A DNA stretch of 64,000 nt from Armatimonadota bacterium (GTDB taxonomy: Bacteria > Armatimonadota > Fimbriimonadia > Fimbriimonadales > Fimbriimonadaceae). Below, one piece after another: positions 15,195 to 23,704 of the stretch; the first letter of the stretch is position 1; each line of letters starts with the position of its first letter. Made by a program: the position numbers and the translations under genes. The notes beneath the pieces were generated by a model, which made no database searches, was not told the DNA's origin, and was given only the letters and a program-made list of their open reading frames with translations. The stretch lies in contig JAFDWX010000003.1 of the NCBI GenBank assembly GCA_018268255.1, forward strand, positions 209,740-273,739, in the 5' to 3' direction.

Positions 15195-17546
15195 ATGGCA
15201 AAGGCACCTCCTAGGCGAAGATCAGCACTGGCTGGTACGCACCGCGTACCCGTACTTCCTGTGCGTGATAATGTCTACTTCCCAGAGTTGGTCAGCACGC
15301 TCTTGGTTGGCCGTGAGATGTCACTGCGGGCTCTAGAGCATTCGGCAACGCACGAGCGCTTGGTTCTGGTGCTTGGTCAGCGCGACAGCGCGGTAGATGA
15401 ACCCGCAGCTGCCGATCTCTACCGAATTGGAACTCTCAGCGAAGTCCTCCAGGTTGTGCCGATGCCCGACGGAACGCTCCGGATGGTGATGAAGGGCCTT
15501 TCGCGGTGTCGAGTATCCGAACTCCGCTTCCGATCAGGCTATTTCTCGTGCACCATCGAGCCTGTTGCCGAAACGGCAGGATCAAACGGCAATGTGGAGG
15601 CTCTGCGCCGAGAGGCTCTGGAAGGTGTCCAGCAGCTATCCTCGCTGGGAAAGGGATTGGTGCCGGAAGTGGTCGAAGCGCTCTCCAGCATCGAGCATCC
15701 CAGCCTACTGGCAGATTCGATCATGAATCACATGCCGGTCCGACCAGATCTCAAGCAGGAAGTCCTCGAAGAACTGGACCCCATCAAACGCCTGGAAAAG
15801 GTCATCAAACTGCTGGTCGGAGAGCGGCAGGTTCTGGAGCTGCAGGTGGACCTTCGACATCGGGTCGAAAAAGAACTGGGGAACACACAACGCGAATACT
15901 ATCTGCGCGAGCAGCTTCGAGCGATTCAGGACGAGTTAAACGGACCCGAAACCTATAGCCCAGAAGGTGAAGAACTGCGCCTCAAGATCGAGGGTGCTAA
16001 GATGCCTCCCGAAGTTATGGAAAAAGCCCTTGGAGAGCTTCGCCGATTGGAACGGGCGCATTCGAGTTCTCCGGAGTCAATGGTCATTCGCACCTATATC
16101 GAGTGGCTCGTGGCACTGCCCTGGTCTCACACCAGTGAAGATCGACTCGACGTACGGCAAGCGAGCGGGATCCTCGAAGAAGGACATTTTGGATTGGCGA
16201 AGGTCAAGGAACGGATCCTCGACTTTCTCGCAGTCCGGCAACTCAGCAACTCATTGCGCGGGCCGGTGTTGTGCTTTGTGGGACCTCCCGGAGTAGGCAA
16301 AACCAGCTTGGGTCGCAGCATTGCGGACGCTTTAGGGCGCAAGTTCGTTCGGGTTTCACTAGGCGGCGTCCGCGACGAGGCAGAAATTCGAGGCCACCGC
16401 CGAACCTACATCGGGTCCATGCCGGGGAGAATTATCCAGGGCATCAAGCAGTGCGGAACAAAGAACCCAGTTTTGATGCTGGATGAGGTGGACAAGATGT
16501 CTGCCGACTTCCGCGGGGACCCAACGTCGTCGCTGTTGGAAGTTCTGGATCCCGAACAGAACCGTGCGTTCAGCGATCACTACATCGAAGCGTCGTTCGA
16601 CCTGAGCGCTGTGATGTTTATCGTCACGGCCAACCTCATCGAGAATATCCCCGGCCCGCTAAGAGATCGGATGGAAGTCATTTCATTCCCCAGCTATACG
16701 GAGGAAGAAAAGGTCCATATCGGATGCGAGTATCTGCTTCCCAAAGCGATTCAGGAGCATGGTCTTCAGCCTGACCGCTTCACGATTGAGCCGGACGCCC
16801 TTCGGGAGGTCATCCGAAACTACACCCGCGAGGCCGGAGTCCGCAATCTCGAGCGGGAAATCGCGACTGTGTGCCGCAAATCGGCCCGCCGGGTCGCCGA
16901 AGGTTTCACGGGACCGACTCGAGTGACCCAGGCGTCATTGCAGCAGATGCTCGGCATTCCCAAGTTCCAACGGTCATCCGAAGCCGATAACGGAATTGGT
17001 GTTTGTACGGGCCTGGCCTACACGGAGATGGGCGGTGAAACCCTCACTATCGAGGTGAGCCTGATGCCCGCACTCGGCGAGGAGCCCAAGCTGACGCTTA
17101 CAGGCAGCCTGGGGACGGTCATGAAAGAGTCGGCATTAGCTGCACTCACGTATCTCCGAGCGAATCAAGACCTCTTTCCGAACCAGGCTCCCTTCCGCTC
17201 GGATGTCCATGTTCACATCCCCGAAGGCGCGGTTCCGAAAGATGGGCCGAGCGCCGGTGTCGCCATGGTCGTTGCGCTCGCCTCAGCGTACAGCCAAGTA
17301 GCCATTCCGCTAGGGATCGCGATGACTGGCGAAATTACGCTTCAGGGCCGAGTCTTGGCGGTGGGTGGAATTCGCGAAAAAGTCATGGCTGCGCATCGAT
17401 CTGGAATTCGCGAGATTATCCTTCCGGAAGAAAATAGCTCCCACCTAGACGAGTTGCCGAAGGAAGTTACGAGCAAAATTGAATTCCATCTCGTGTCCCA
17501 CGTGCGACAAGTGCTGGAGCTTGTTCTCCGCGTGAAGAGTTCCTAA
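15195..17546 (+). CDS. lon: ATP-dependent Lon protease
   Basis: Lon unfolds and degrades damaged or regulatory proteins in the cytoplasm. The 783-aa protein has the N-terminal LON substrate domain (VPVLPVRDNVYFPELV), helical middle, AAA module with Walker A GPPGVGKT (363-370) and Walker B PVLMLDEVDKM, sensor segment FIVTANLIENIP, and the C-terminal serine protease domain with KDGPSAG (catalytic S686) and GGIREKVMAAHRSG (catalytic K729). All key residues are present and length is standard. The next gene starts 24 bp downstream on the same strand. Confidence 0.97.
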   Translation: MAKAPPRRRSALAGTHRVPVLPVRDNVYFPELVSTLLVGREMSLRALEHSATHERLVLVLGQRDSAVDEPAAADLYRIGTLSEVLQVVPMPDGTLRMVMKGLSRCRVSELRFRSGYFSCTIEPVAETAGSNGNVEALRREALEGVQQLSSLGKGLVPEVVEALSSIEHPSLLADSIMNHMPVRPDLKQEVLEELDPIKRLEKVIKLLVGERQVLELQVDLRHRVEKELGNTQREYYLREQLRAIQDELNGPETYSPEGEELRLKIEGAKMPPEVMEKALGELRRLERAHSSSPESMVIRTYIEWLVALPWSHTSEDRLDVRQASGILEEGHFGLAKVKERILDFLAVRQLSNSLRGPVLCFVGPPGVGKTSLGRSIADALGRKFVRVSLGGVRDEAEIRGHRRTYIGSMPGRIIQGIKQCGTKNPVLMLDEVDKMSADFRGDPTSSLLEVLDPEQNRAFSDHYIEASFDLSAVMFIVTANLIENIPGPLRDRMEVISFPSYTEEEKVHIGCEYLLPKAIQEHGLQPDRFTIEPDALREVIRNYTREAGVRNLEREIATVCRKSARRVAEGFTGPTRVTQASLQQMLGIPKFQRSSEADNGIGVCTGLAYTEMGGETLTIEVSLMPALGEEPKLTLTGSLGTVMKESALAALTYLRANQDLFPNQAPFRSDVHVHIPEGAVPKDGPSAGVAMVVALASAYSQVAIPLGIAMTGEITLQGRVLAVGGIREKVMAAHRSGIREIILPEENSSHLDELPKEVTSKIEFHLVSHVRQVLELVLRVKSS

Positions 17547-17570
17547 ACCGCAAGCGGTACACTTCGGTGC

Positions 17571-17975
17571 ATGTCTGAGGTTGATCCGTCCATCATCCGC
17601 CACGCGCTCAAGACTGCGCGGGAATTCGGATATCGGACGGTCCGCATTAAGCAGAATGGTTTGAGTTTCCGAGCGACACTTGATCCCGACATCGAGTCGG
17701 ACACGCAGGAGTCAGCGACGATTCTCGGTGATGCTGTCATTTCCACTCCGACCGAAGTGACCATCGACTCGACCTTTGTTGGATACTTTTCTCCTGCTCA
17801 GGGGCTGAAGCCTGGTGCCAGGGTTGCTGCTGGGGACACCGTGGGTTCCATCACGGCTCTGGGGTTGAACAACGAGGTGACCGCGACAGCAACTGGAGAA
17901 ATCCTACGCTTCGAAGCTGAGGCAGGTGCTGCTGTCGAATATGGCCAACCGCTGATTTTGGTGAAAACTCAATGA
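17571..17975 (+). CDS. accB: AccB/BCCP-like protein lacking the biotin-accepting lysine
   Basis: The 134-aa protein has the AccB layout: a small N-terminal helix-strand region (VDPSIIRHALKTAREFGYRTVRI), a linker, and a C-terminal biotinyl/lipoyl-type hammerhead domain (TFVGYFSPAQG, AAGDTVGSI, GEILRFEAEAGAAVEYGQPLILV). It is in operon with accC. The usual EAMKMMN turn is replaced by TALGLNN, so the lysine that carries biotin is Gly98, and the BCCP thumb loop is shortened. It therefore cannot be biotinylated in the normal way. It could be a structural or regulatory partner of AccC, with the active BCCP encoded elsewhere. ATGA overlap with the next gene. Confidence 0.8.
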   Translation: MSEVDPSIIRHALKTAREFGYRTVRIKQNGLSFRATLDPDIESDTQESATILGDAVISTPTEVTIDSTFVGYFSPAQGLKPGARVAAGDTVGSITALGLNNEVTATATGEILRFEAEAGAAVEYGQPLILVKTQ

Positions 17976-18310
17976 ATCGCATGTGCATTGCAATTGGAGT
18001 CGCATCACTGCTTATTGCCGGATGCAATGACCCAGGAATGGGGAACAAACGCAAGGACCAAGTTGGCGAAACAGTGGTGGGCCAATCCATGGCGCGAGCC
18101 CGAGATGCCGAGTGCATGAACAACCTATCGCAGATTCGCCAGTTTATCCAGGTCTATAAAACGAGCGGCGAAGACACGAACCCCGCCAGTTTGGACGATG
18201 CGCGAGTGCCCAAAACGATGCAGGTGGATCCCATTGACAAGAAGCCGTACGAGTACGATCCCACGACAGGCACTGTAAAGTGCAAACATCCTGGCCACGA
18301 AAAGTATTGA
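17972..18310 (+). CDS. Small lipoprotein with pseudopilin-like C-terminus
   Basis: The 112-aa product has a lipoprotein signal (MNRMCIAIGVASLLIAGC, cysteine at residue 18). After a short linker, ARDAECMNNLSQIRQFIQVY and then a segment ending VDPIDKKPYEYDPTTGTVKCKHPGH resemble the C-terminal part of type IV pilin-like proteins (DP.G.PY.YD...G.V.C.HP), but here fused to a lipobox instead of a prepilin helix. It overlaps the accB-like stop (ATGA) and precedes accC by 3 bp. Function unknown; its place inside a carboxylase operon is odd. Confidence 0.75.
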   Translation: MNRMCIAIGVASLLIAGCNDPGMGNKRKDQVGETVVGQSMARARDAECMNNLSQIRQFIQVYKTSGEDTNPASLDDARVPKTMQVDPIDKKPYEYDPTTGTVKCKHPGHEKY

Positions 18311-18313
18311 TCT

Positions 18314-19672
18314 ATGTTTAAGCGAGTTTTGATAGCCAATCGAGGGGAAATCGCCTGCAGAGTCATCCGCGCGTGTCGACAATTGGGCGTGGAATCGGTG
18401 GCAATCTACTCCAAGGCCGACGTCGAGAGCCTTCACGTAAAGATGGCGGACCGAGCTGTATGTGTCGGCGAAGCCACCAACACGGATTCCTATCTGAACT
18501 TGGCCAATGTGCTCATGGCCATCGAAATCAGCGGTGCCGAGGCAGTGCACCCCGGCTATGGATATTTCAGTGAAAAGCCCAATTTCGCTGAGGCGCTCGA
18601 AGCGATGGGAGTGAAGTTCATCGGGCCACCCGTGAGCGCAATTGAATCGATGGGCGACAAGGCGAGCGCAAAGCTCGCAGCTATTGAGAGTAACTGCCCG
18701 GTCGTGCCCGGAAGTGAGGGGGTTGTCGCTACTGAATCTGAGGCGATCGAAATCGCGTCACAGATTGGATACCCGGTGCTTCTCAAAGCTGTTGCTGGTG
18801 GAGGAGGGCGCGGTATTCGCCGAGTGAATGACGACAACGAGCTTCGACGCCAATTCAAACTCTGCGAAACAGAAGCGCAGGCAAGCTTCGGCAACGGCGA
18901 TCTCCTAGTCGAGAAATGTGTGGTGGAACCGCGGCACGTCGAAATCCAGATTTTGGGTGACGAGCACGGCAATGTGATCCATCTTGGTGAGCGGGAGTGC
19001 TCCGTTCAAAATCTCCGACACCAAAAAATGATCGAAGAGGCTCCCTTCGCAGCCATGAAACCGGACATTCGGCAGGCGATGGGAGAAGCTGCCGTGCGCG
19101 TGGCCAAGCACGTGGGATACACGAACGCGGGAACGGTCGAGTTCTTGCTCGACAAGGACGACAACTTCTACTTCTTGGAAATGAACACCCGGCTCCAGGT
19201 GGAGCATCCCGTCACGGAGCAGGTTACGGATCTCGATCTGGTGCACCTTCAGTTCTTAATCGCGTCGGGTGGGAAGCTGCCGCTCTCCCAAAAAGACATC
19301 CATCTTAAGGGACACTCGATCGAGGCTCGAATCACGGCTCAGGATCCCGATCAGGATTTCGCACCTTCGACTGGCAAGATCACCCATTGGGCAGCTCCGG
19401 GAGGGCGAGGAGTCAGAATGGACAGCCATATCTATTCTGGGTTCTCAGTCAGTCCGTACTATGACCCGATGATTGCGAAACTCATCGTGACGGGCACCGA
19501 CCGACCGGATGCAGTACGACGGTTACAGGCTGCTCTGGCGGAATTCGAGGTTGGCGGGATCAAAACGAATATCCCATTCATGCGACGGCTAGTGGCGCAT
19601 CCGGATTACGTAAAGGGTGAGTTTTCGACCGCGTTTGTCCCTCGCATGATGCAAGAGGCCGTGAATGGATAG
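18314..19672 (+). CDS. accC: Biotin carboxylase subunit of acetyl-CoA carboxylase
   Basis: AccC carboxylates biotin on BCCP with ATP and bicarbonate, the first step of fatty-acid synthesis. The 452-aa protein shows the standard features: N-terminal RVLIANRGEIACRVIRACRQLGV, HPGYGYFSEKPNFAEA, the ATP-grasp glycine loop AVAGGGGRGIRRV, VEPRHVEIQILGDEHGN, LGERECSVQ(N)LRHQK, and the catalytic MNTRLQVEHPVTEQ. Length is normal. It follows the small lipoprotein gene by 3 bp and overlaps nusB by 8 bp. Confidence 0.96.
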   Translation: MFKRVLIANRGEIACRVIRACRQLGVESVAIYSKADVESLHVKMADRAVCVGEATNTDSYLNLANVLMAIEISGAEAVHPGYGYFSEKPNFAEALEAMGVKFIGPPVSAIESMGDKASAKLAAIESNCPVVPGSEGVVATESEAIEIASQIGYPVLLKAVAGGGGRGIRRVNDDNELRRQFKLCETEAQASFGNGDLLVEKCVVEPRHVEIQILGDEHGNVIHLGERECSVQNLRHQKMIEEAPFAAMKPDIRQAMGEAAVRVAKHVGYTNAGTVEFLLDKDDNFYFLEMNTRLQVEHPVTEQVTDLDLVHLQFLIASGGKLPLSQKDIHLKGHSIEARITAQDPDQDFAPSTGKITHWAAPGGRGVRMDSHIYSGFSVSPYYDPMIAKLIVTGTDRPDAVRRLQAALAEFEVGGIKTNIPFMRRLVAHPDYVKGEFSTAFVPRMMQEAVNG

Positions 19673-20315
19673 CTTAAGCTCCAGGCGAGCTGGGCGTGAA
19701 GCCATTCTTCAGGCAATATTCCAAATGGAGGTCGCAAGGATCGATCCTGAAACGGCGACCAACGATATCCTCGATTCCGAGCAATTTGATGCTGACGGTG
19801 ACGGGAGTGAAGATTCCATCAAGCACCTTTTGGCCCAAGCTAAGAATGGCAAGGATGTTCTGGCCTACGTTCAAGAGTCTATTGCGGGAATCGGCGAACA
19901 CCAGGGCGAACTCGATGAACGATGCAAACCCCTGTTGGCCCATGGTTGGGAATGGAACAGGATTGCGATCATCGATCGCTGCCTCCTTCGCATGGCGGCA
20001 TATGAGTTTTGGCACCGCCCAGAAATTCCTCCAAAGGTTACGATCAATGAGGCAGTCGTTTTAGCCCACAAGTTCGGCGCACGCGAGTCCAGCAAATTCG
20101 TGAACGGATTGCTCGGGAAGCTCCTCAGCCAAAGTCCAAAGGCAGAGTGGGATCCCACCAAACTCGGAATCACAGCCACGGAAGAGCTTGTGGAATCCAC
20201 GCTTTCCGCGCCGGAAGAGGAGGTGGTTCAGGAGGGTTCTGCCGAATACCAAGAGATGGTTGCTGCAAGCCCTTGGAAAATCCGATCCCAGGAACCAGAA
20301 GAGGTCAATGGATGA
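19665..20315 (+). CDS. nusB: Transcription antitermination factor NusB (extended)
   Basis: NusB works with NusE in rRNA antitermination. The core is seen in SSRRAGREAILQAIFQMEV at the N-terminus, WNRIAIIDRCLLRMAAYEF in the middle, and VTINEAVVLAHKFGARESSKFVNGLLGKL. At 216 aa it is longer than the roughly 140-aa norm: it has an acidic insertion (about residues 36-60) and a C-terminal extension of about 55 acidic residues. The ATG overlaps the end of accC and its TGA overlaps the folD ATG. Confidence 0.9.
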   Translation: MDSLSSRRAGREAILQAIFQMEVARIDPETATNDILDSEQFDADGDGSEDSIKHLLAQAKNGKDVLAYVQESIAGIGEHQGELDERCKPLLAHGWEWNRIAIIDRCLLRMAAYEFWHRPEIPPKVTINEAVVLAHKFGARESSKFVNGLLGKLLSQSPKAEWDPTKLGITATEELVESTLSAPEEEVVQEGSAEYQEMVAASPWKIRSQEPEEVNG

Positions 20316-21166
20316 GCGCGCACCTGCTGGATGGAAGAGGCCTTTCCAAACAAATTCGATCTGAGCTGAAAACCCGTGTCGATACGCTGAAAGAGAAGGG
20401 GGTTCATCCCCATTTACATGTGGTTGTGGCGGCTCAAGATCCTGCCAGCCTGGCCTATGTCCGGATGAAGCGGAAATGGGCCGAGGAGGTCGGGATCATT
20501 TCGACGAGTTGGGATGTTACTCCTGAGACGAGTCAATCCGAACTCATGGACCATATCGCCACCATCAACCAAGATCCCGCGATCCACGGGGTCCTCCTCC
20601 AACACCCTCTACCCGAGCATTTGGATGAAGACGCGGCTTTGCTCGGCCTCGGCTCGGAAAAGGATGTCGACGGAATCACACCGCAGTCCTTGGGGCGGCT
20701 CACGGCCGATCTGCCTGGTTTCCGCTGCGCCACGCCCTTGGGAATGATGAAGCTCCTCGACCACCATCGGGTTGATTGCACCGGAAAGCGCGCGGTGGTG
20801 ATCGGACGCAGCGTTATCTTGGGAAAACCCGCCGCTTTAATGCTTCTCCAGAAAAATGCCACGGTGACAATGGCCCATTCCCGCACCCAGAACCTCCCAG
20901 AGCTATGCCGCGAAGCAGATATTGTGGTGGCGGCTGTTGGTAAGCCCGAGATGGTTAAGGGATACTGGATCAAGCCAGGAGCCATCGTTCTGGATGCCGG
21001 CTACAACAAGGTGGAAGGAAGATCCGGCGACGTGGGTGACTGCGAATTTGAGTCCTGCGCGGAAAATGCTTCGATGATCACTCCGGTACCTGGAGGAGTT
21101 GGCCCGATGACTGTCGCCAGTTTGCTGAGCAATTGCGTGGATGCCGCTGAGTCGCTTCTTTCGTAA
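20312..21166 (+). CDS. folD: Bifunctional methylene-THF dehydrogenase/cyclohydrolase FolD
   Basis: FolD interconverts 5,10-methylene-THF and 10-formyl-THF. I start at MSAHLLDGRGLSKQIR (20312), because this ATG overlaps the nusB stop and matches the family N-terminus; the open frame upstream is noise. The 284-aa protein has YVRMKRKWAEEVGI with the active-site lysine region, GVLLQHPLPEHLD, KDVDGITPQSLGRL, CATPLGMMKLLDHH, the Rossmann motif VIGRSVILGKPAALMLL, and the end TPVPGGVGPMTVASLLSN. It overlaps the next gene by 26 bp. Confidence 0.95.
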   Translation: MSAHLLDGRGLSKQIRSELKTRVDTLKEKGVHPHLHVVVAAQDPASLAYVRMKRKWAEEVGIISTSWDVTPETSQSELMDHIATINQDPAIHGVLLQHPLPEHLDEDAALLGLGSEKDVDGITPQSLGRLTADLPGFRCATPLGMMKLLDHHRVDCTGKRAVVIGRSVILGKPAALMLLQKNATVTMAHSRTQNLPELCREADIVVAAVGKPEMVKGYWIKPGAIVLDAGYNKVEGRSGDVGDCEFESCAENASMITPVPGGVGPMTVASLLSNCVDAAESLLS

Positions 21167-22019
21167 GGTTGGTCTATTGCTTCTGCTCTTTGCAGGGCTT
21201 TACATCATAGCTTTGTTCACTGCTGTCTGTGGCATTATCGGACACAAGAACGTCGGGCGTGGTCTGCAAGCCACCTTGGTTCGAAAGGTCGGCATTCCCA
21301 CCAAGCGGTACCAGATTCCAGCGTATGTTTCGGACCCTTTGATCGCTCCGGATTCGCAGGACGTTCGACCGGTCTTCATCTTGGTGCACGGATTTGGCGG
21401 TGCTCCTAACGGGTGGAGGCGTATAGTCCCTATTCTGCACTCCAATGGCGCTCTGATTGCGGCGCCGTGGATGGCGGGGCACGGTGAGAGCCCGCGCGCA
21501 ACGCTGGGTTTTGGTCCCGCCGAAAGCGATGAGGTCGTCTCAATGGTTCAGTGGGTTCGCTCGGGTCGTCCAAAAGCCAAAATTGTCTTGGTAGGAGTTT
21601 CGATGGGAGGTGCGGCCTGCCTGCTTGCCGCAGCAAAAGTGAGCCCGGAGATCGCCGGAGTGGTCGTGGAAAGTTCCTTTCCCGTTCTAAGCGAGGCCAC
21701 GGACAGGTGGTTCGGTCTGACGAGCCGAAACACTCAGGTTTTTCAACCGCTTGTTTGGACAGCGGCTCAAGTAGTGGGTGTTGCACCAGAGTCTGTACGC
21801 CCTATCGATGCCGCTTCCAAGCTGAAAGGAAAACCGGGCTTGATCATCTGCGATCTTGAGGATAAGATGATGCCCGAGTCGTTTTCTGACCGCCTTGCAG
21901 CTGCTGGAAATTGGCCCATCTGGAAAGTCCCCGGTGCCTCTCACGCGACCGCTTCGAGAGTGGAACCGGAGCGATTTGCCGAGAAACTCCTTGCACTTGC
22001 GAAGGTTAACAAACCTTAA
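21141..22019 (+). CDS. Membrane-anchored alpha/beta hydrolase
   Basis: The 292-aa protein starts with one hydrophobic segment (about residues 10-32), then an alpha/beta-hydrolase fold: LVHGFGG (oxyanion region), APWMAGHGES, the nucleophile elbow GVSMGG, LIICDLEDKMMPE with a likely acid residue, and the histidine in PGASHA. It probably sits on the outer side of the inner membrane. Substrate unknown. The start lies 26 bp inside folD, which suggests translational coupling as the last gene of the accB-folD operon. Confidence 0.85.
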   Translation: MPLSRFFRKVGLLLLLFAGLYIIALFTAVCGIIGHKNVGRGLQATLVRKVGIPTKRYQIPAYVSDPLIAPDSQDVRPVFILVHGFGGAPNGWRRIVPILHSNGALIAAPWMAGHGESPRATLGFGPAESDEVVSMVQWVRSGRPKAKIVLVGVSMGGAACLLAAAKVSPEIAGVVVESSFPVLSEATDRWFGLTSRNTQVFQPLVWTAAQVVGVAPESVRPIDAASKLKGKPGLIICDLEDKMMPESFSDRLAAAGNWPIWKVPGASHATASRVEPERFAEKLLALAKVNKP

Positions 22020-22044
22020 CTAAATTCGCGTCCCAAAGCGCTGT

Positions 22045-22102
22045 TGATCGGACGATATTGTTAGGCGGGTTCTTGCCCGACATTTTTTGATTCAGGAAAG
22101 GA
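22045..22102 (+). promoter_or_regulatory. Leader with hairpin and SD before PEP-CTERM gene 1
   Basis: A GATATTG-like -10 element (22054-22060) is followed by a short hairpin, CGGG (22066-22069) with CCCG (22076-22079), then GGAAAGG as SD before the ATG at 22104. The layout (AT-rich -10, immediate hairpin, strong purine-rich SD) is repeated before the next gene and again at 23766-23808. Confidence 0.4.
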
Positions 22103-22103
22103 T

Positions 22104-22808
22104 ATGACCAAGAAGCTAGGGATTCTGGCATTTGTTGCGGCCGTTGCCTCCAGTGCGCACGCAATCACGATTTTTCAGTGGAACTTCAATTCGGTCCCGG
22201 CCGACGGCAGTTCCTCCACCGGTTCTCTGACTCCCAACATCAGCCTGCCAGGCGCGGGAGTGCTTTCGCTCGTTGGCGGGACGACAAGTTCGATCGTATC
22301 TGGCGCGGGAAGCAGCGATGCAGCCCCAACCGATAACACGGCTTTTAATTTCACCGGATTCGAAACGTCTGCCACCGGTCCGGATCGCACAAGGGGCGTC
22401 ATGTTTACGATGCCGTCTACCGGATATAAGAATCTCAAGATCTCCTTCGATCAGAGGAATTCCAACACGGCACCCAACACGCTTGCCCTGCAATACACGC
22501 TCAACGGCTCCACTTGGATCGAAGCCACGAGCTATGTGACCACCGTTGGCGCAACATTCAGCAACAACAAAGTCTTTGATTTCAGCACGGTAACGGGCGC
22601 CAACAATAACGCCAACTTCGCCGTGCGATTCCTGGGTGCCTATGACGTCACTGCAGGAAAGTACGTCGGTACCGCTGGCACCTACGGTTCAGCTGGAACG
22701 GTCCGATTGGACATGGTCACGATCAATGCCGAAGCCGTGCCGGAGCCGGCAACGCTTGCTGCCATCGGATTCGGGGTCGCAGCACTGGTTCGACGCCGCA
22801 AGAAGTAA
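22104..22808 (+). CDS. PEP-CTERM secreted protein, tandem paralogue 1
   Basis: The 234-aa protein has a signal peptide (MTKKLGILAFVAAVASSAHA), starts its mature part with ITIFQWNFNS, and ends in a PEP-CTERM tail: VPEPATL, a hydrophobic stretch (AAIGFGVAALV) and RRRKK. Such tails are cut by an exosortase/archaeosortase-type enzyme and the proteins are usually tied to exopolysaccharide or the envelope. The body is beta-rich with many Thr/Ser/Asn. It shares its architecture and several motifs (WNFNS, GTGSSD/GAGSSD, DNTA, YDMVTVN/LDMVTIN) with the next gene, so the two are a tandem duplication. Confidence 0.88.
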   Translation: MTKKLGILAFVAAVASSAHAITIFQWNFNSVPADGSSSTGSLTPNISLPGAGVLSLVGGTTSSIVSGAGSSDAAPTDNTAFNFTGFETSATGPDRTRGVMFTMPSTGYKNLKISFDQRNSNTAPNTLALQYTLNGSTWIEATSYVTTVGATFSNNKVFDFSTVTGANNNANFAVRFLGAYDVTAGKYVGTAGTYGSAGTVRLDMVTINAEAVPEPATLAAIGFGVAALVRRRKK

Positions 22809-22830
22809 ATTCCACTTCAGGTGTGAAATC

Positions 22831-22865
22831 GGGAGGTCAGGCAGAAATGCTTGACCTCCTTTTTG
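22831..22865 (+). terminator. Rho-independent terminator after PEP-CTERM gene 1
   Basis: GGAGGTCA (22832-22839) pairs perfectly with TGACCTCC (22852-22859), followed directly by a T-run (22860-22864). It ends the first PEP-CTERM transcript, so each paralogue has its own unit. Confidence 0.85.
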
Positions 22866-22878
22866 CCAGTGCCCATGG

Positions 22879-22957
22879 GTCACAATTAGAGCCCGCTGAT
22901 ACCGATATAGAATAGTTTGCCTAGGCTTTCTGGGCAACCCCATTTGAAAGGAGAAAT
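22879..22957 (+). promoter_or_regulatory. Promoter and hairpin leader of PEP-CTERM gene 2
   Basis: TATAGAAT (22906-22913) is a good -10. GTCACA at 22879-22884 is also found at a similar distance before the third leader (23741-23746). A hairpin with TTGCC (22917-22921) and GGCAA (22933-22937) follows, then GAAAGGAG (22946-22953) as SD six bases before the ATG. The arrangement matches the leaders at 22045 and 23766. Confidence 0.5.
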
Positions 22958-22958
22958 A

Positions 22959-23684
22959 ATGCGGTTAACCCTTGTCAGCCTCGCGCTCGCTTGCGTGGCA
23001 GCCTCTCAGGCTGTCGTGATTACTCAGTGGAATTTCAATTCCAACCCTCCCGATACCTCAACCTCGACGGGCACCCTCTTGCCAAGCATCGGTGCAGGAA
23101 CTGCCGCCGGAATTGGTGGTGTTACCGCCAGCTACACCGCTGGCACAGGCAGTTCGGATCCAGCAGCCAGCGACAACACGGCGATGCACCTTGCCAACTT
23201 CCCTGCACAGGGAGTTGGAAGTGGAACCGCGGGAGCCCAGTTCAATGTTTCGACTGTGGGCTTCGCCAACGTGATCATTTCCTTTGACCGACGACATTCC
23301 GCTTCAGCTTCTCGATGGGTTGAGCTGCAGTACAGCACCAATGGAACGACCTTTACGGGATTCCAGGACTACGAGATTCCTGGCACCAACGTCGCCATGG
23401 TGAATAACGCCACGGCTGATCTCTCCGCAGTGGCTGGGGTCGCAAACAATCCGAACTTCGCTTTCAGAATCGTAGCTGTGTTCGGTACGGTGGGTGCAGT
23501 CGGCGGAACAACCTACGCAACAGTAGGCAACACCACATCAGGCGCTGGAGGCAGCAACTATGCCACCAGCGGCACCATTCGGTACGACATGGTTACTGTC
23601 AATGGCCAAGCGGTCCCTGAACCCGCGACGATGGCTGTGCTTGCTATCGGTGCAGTCGCCGCGATGCGACGACGAAAGAAGTAA
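22959..23684 (+). CDS. PEP-CTERM secreted protein, tandem paralogue 2
   Basis: I start at the ATG at 22959, which has a strong SD (GAAAGGAG) and opens a signal peptide (MRLTLVSLALACVAASQA); a longer open frame from 22917 lacks both. The 241-aa protein runs VVITQWNFNS at the mature start, has a GTGSSDPAASDNTA block and ends VPEPATM, a hydrophobic AVLAIGAVAAM stretch and RRRKK. It is a paralogue of the preceding gene and likely surface- or matrix-associated after sortase-like processing. No exosortase is encoded in this window. Confidence 0.88.
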   Translation: MRLTLVSLALACVAASQAVVITQWNFNSNPPDTSTSTGTLLPSIGAGTAAGIGGVTASYTAGTGSSDPAASDNTAMHLANFPAQGVGSGTAGAQFNVSTVGFANVIISFDRRHSASASRWVELQYSTNGTTFTGFQDYEIPGTNVAMVNNATADLSAVAGVANNPNFAFRIVAVFGTVGAVGGTTYATVGNTTSGAGGSNYATSGTIRYDMVTVNGQAVPEPATMAVLAIGAVAAMRRRKK

Positions 23685-23704
23685 TTCCACCTGACCCTAG
23701 CGAT

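Noticed and set aside
20147-20311. Longer N-terminus for FolD
   Set aside because: The extra 55 codons lie inside nusB in another frame and have non-coding composition; the ATGA start at 20312 matches the family.
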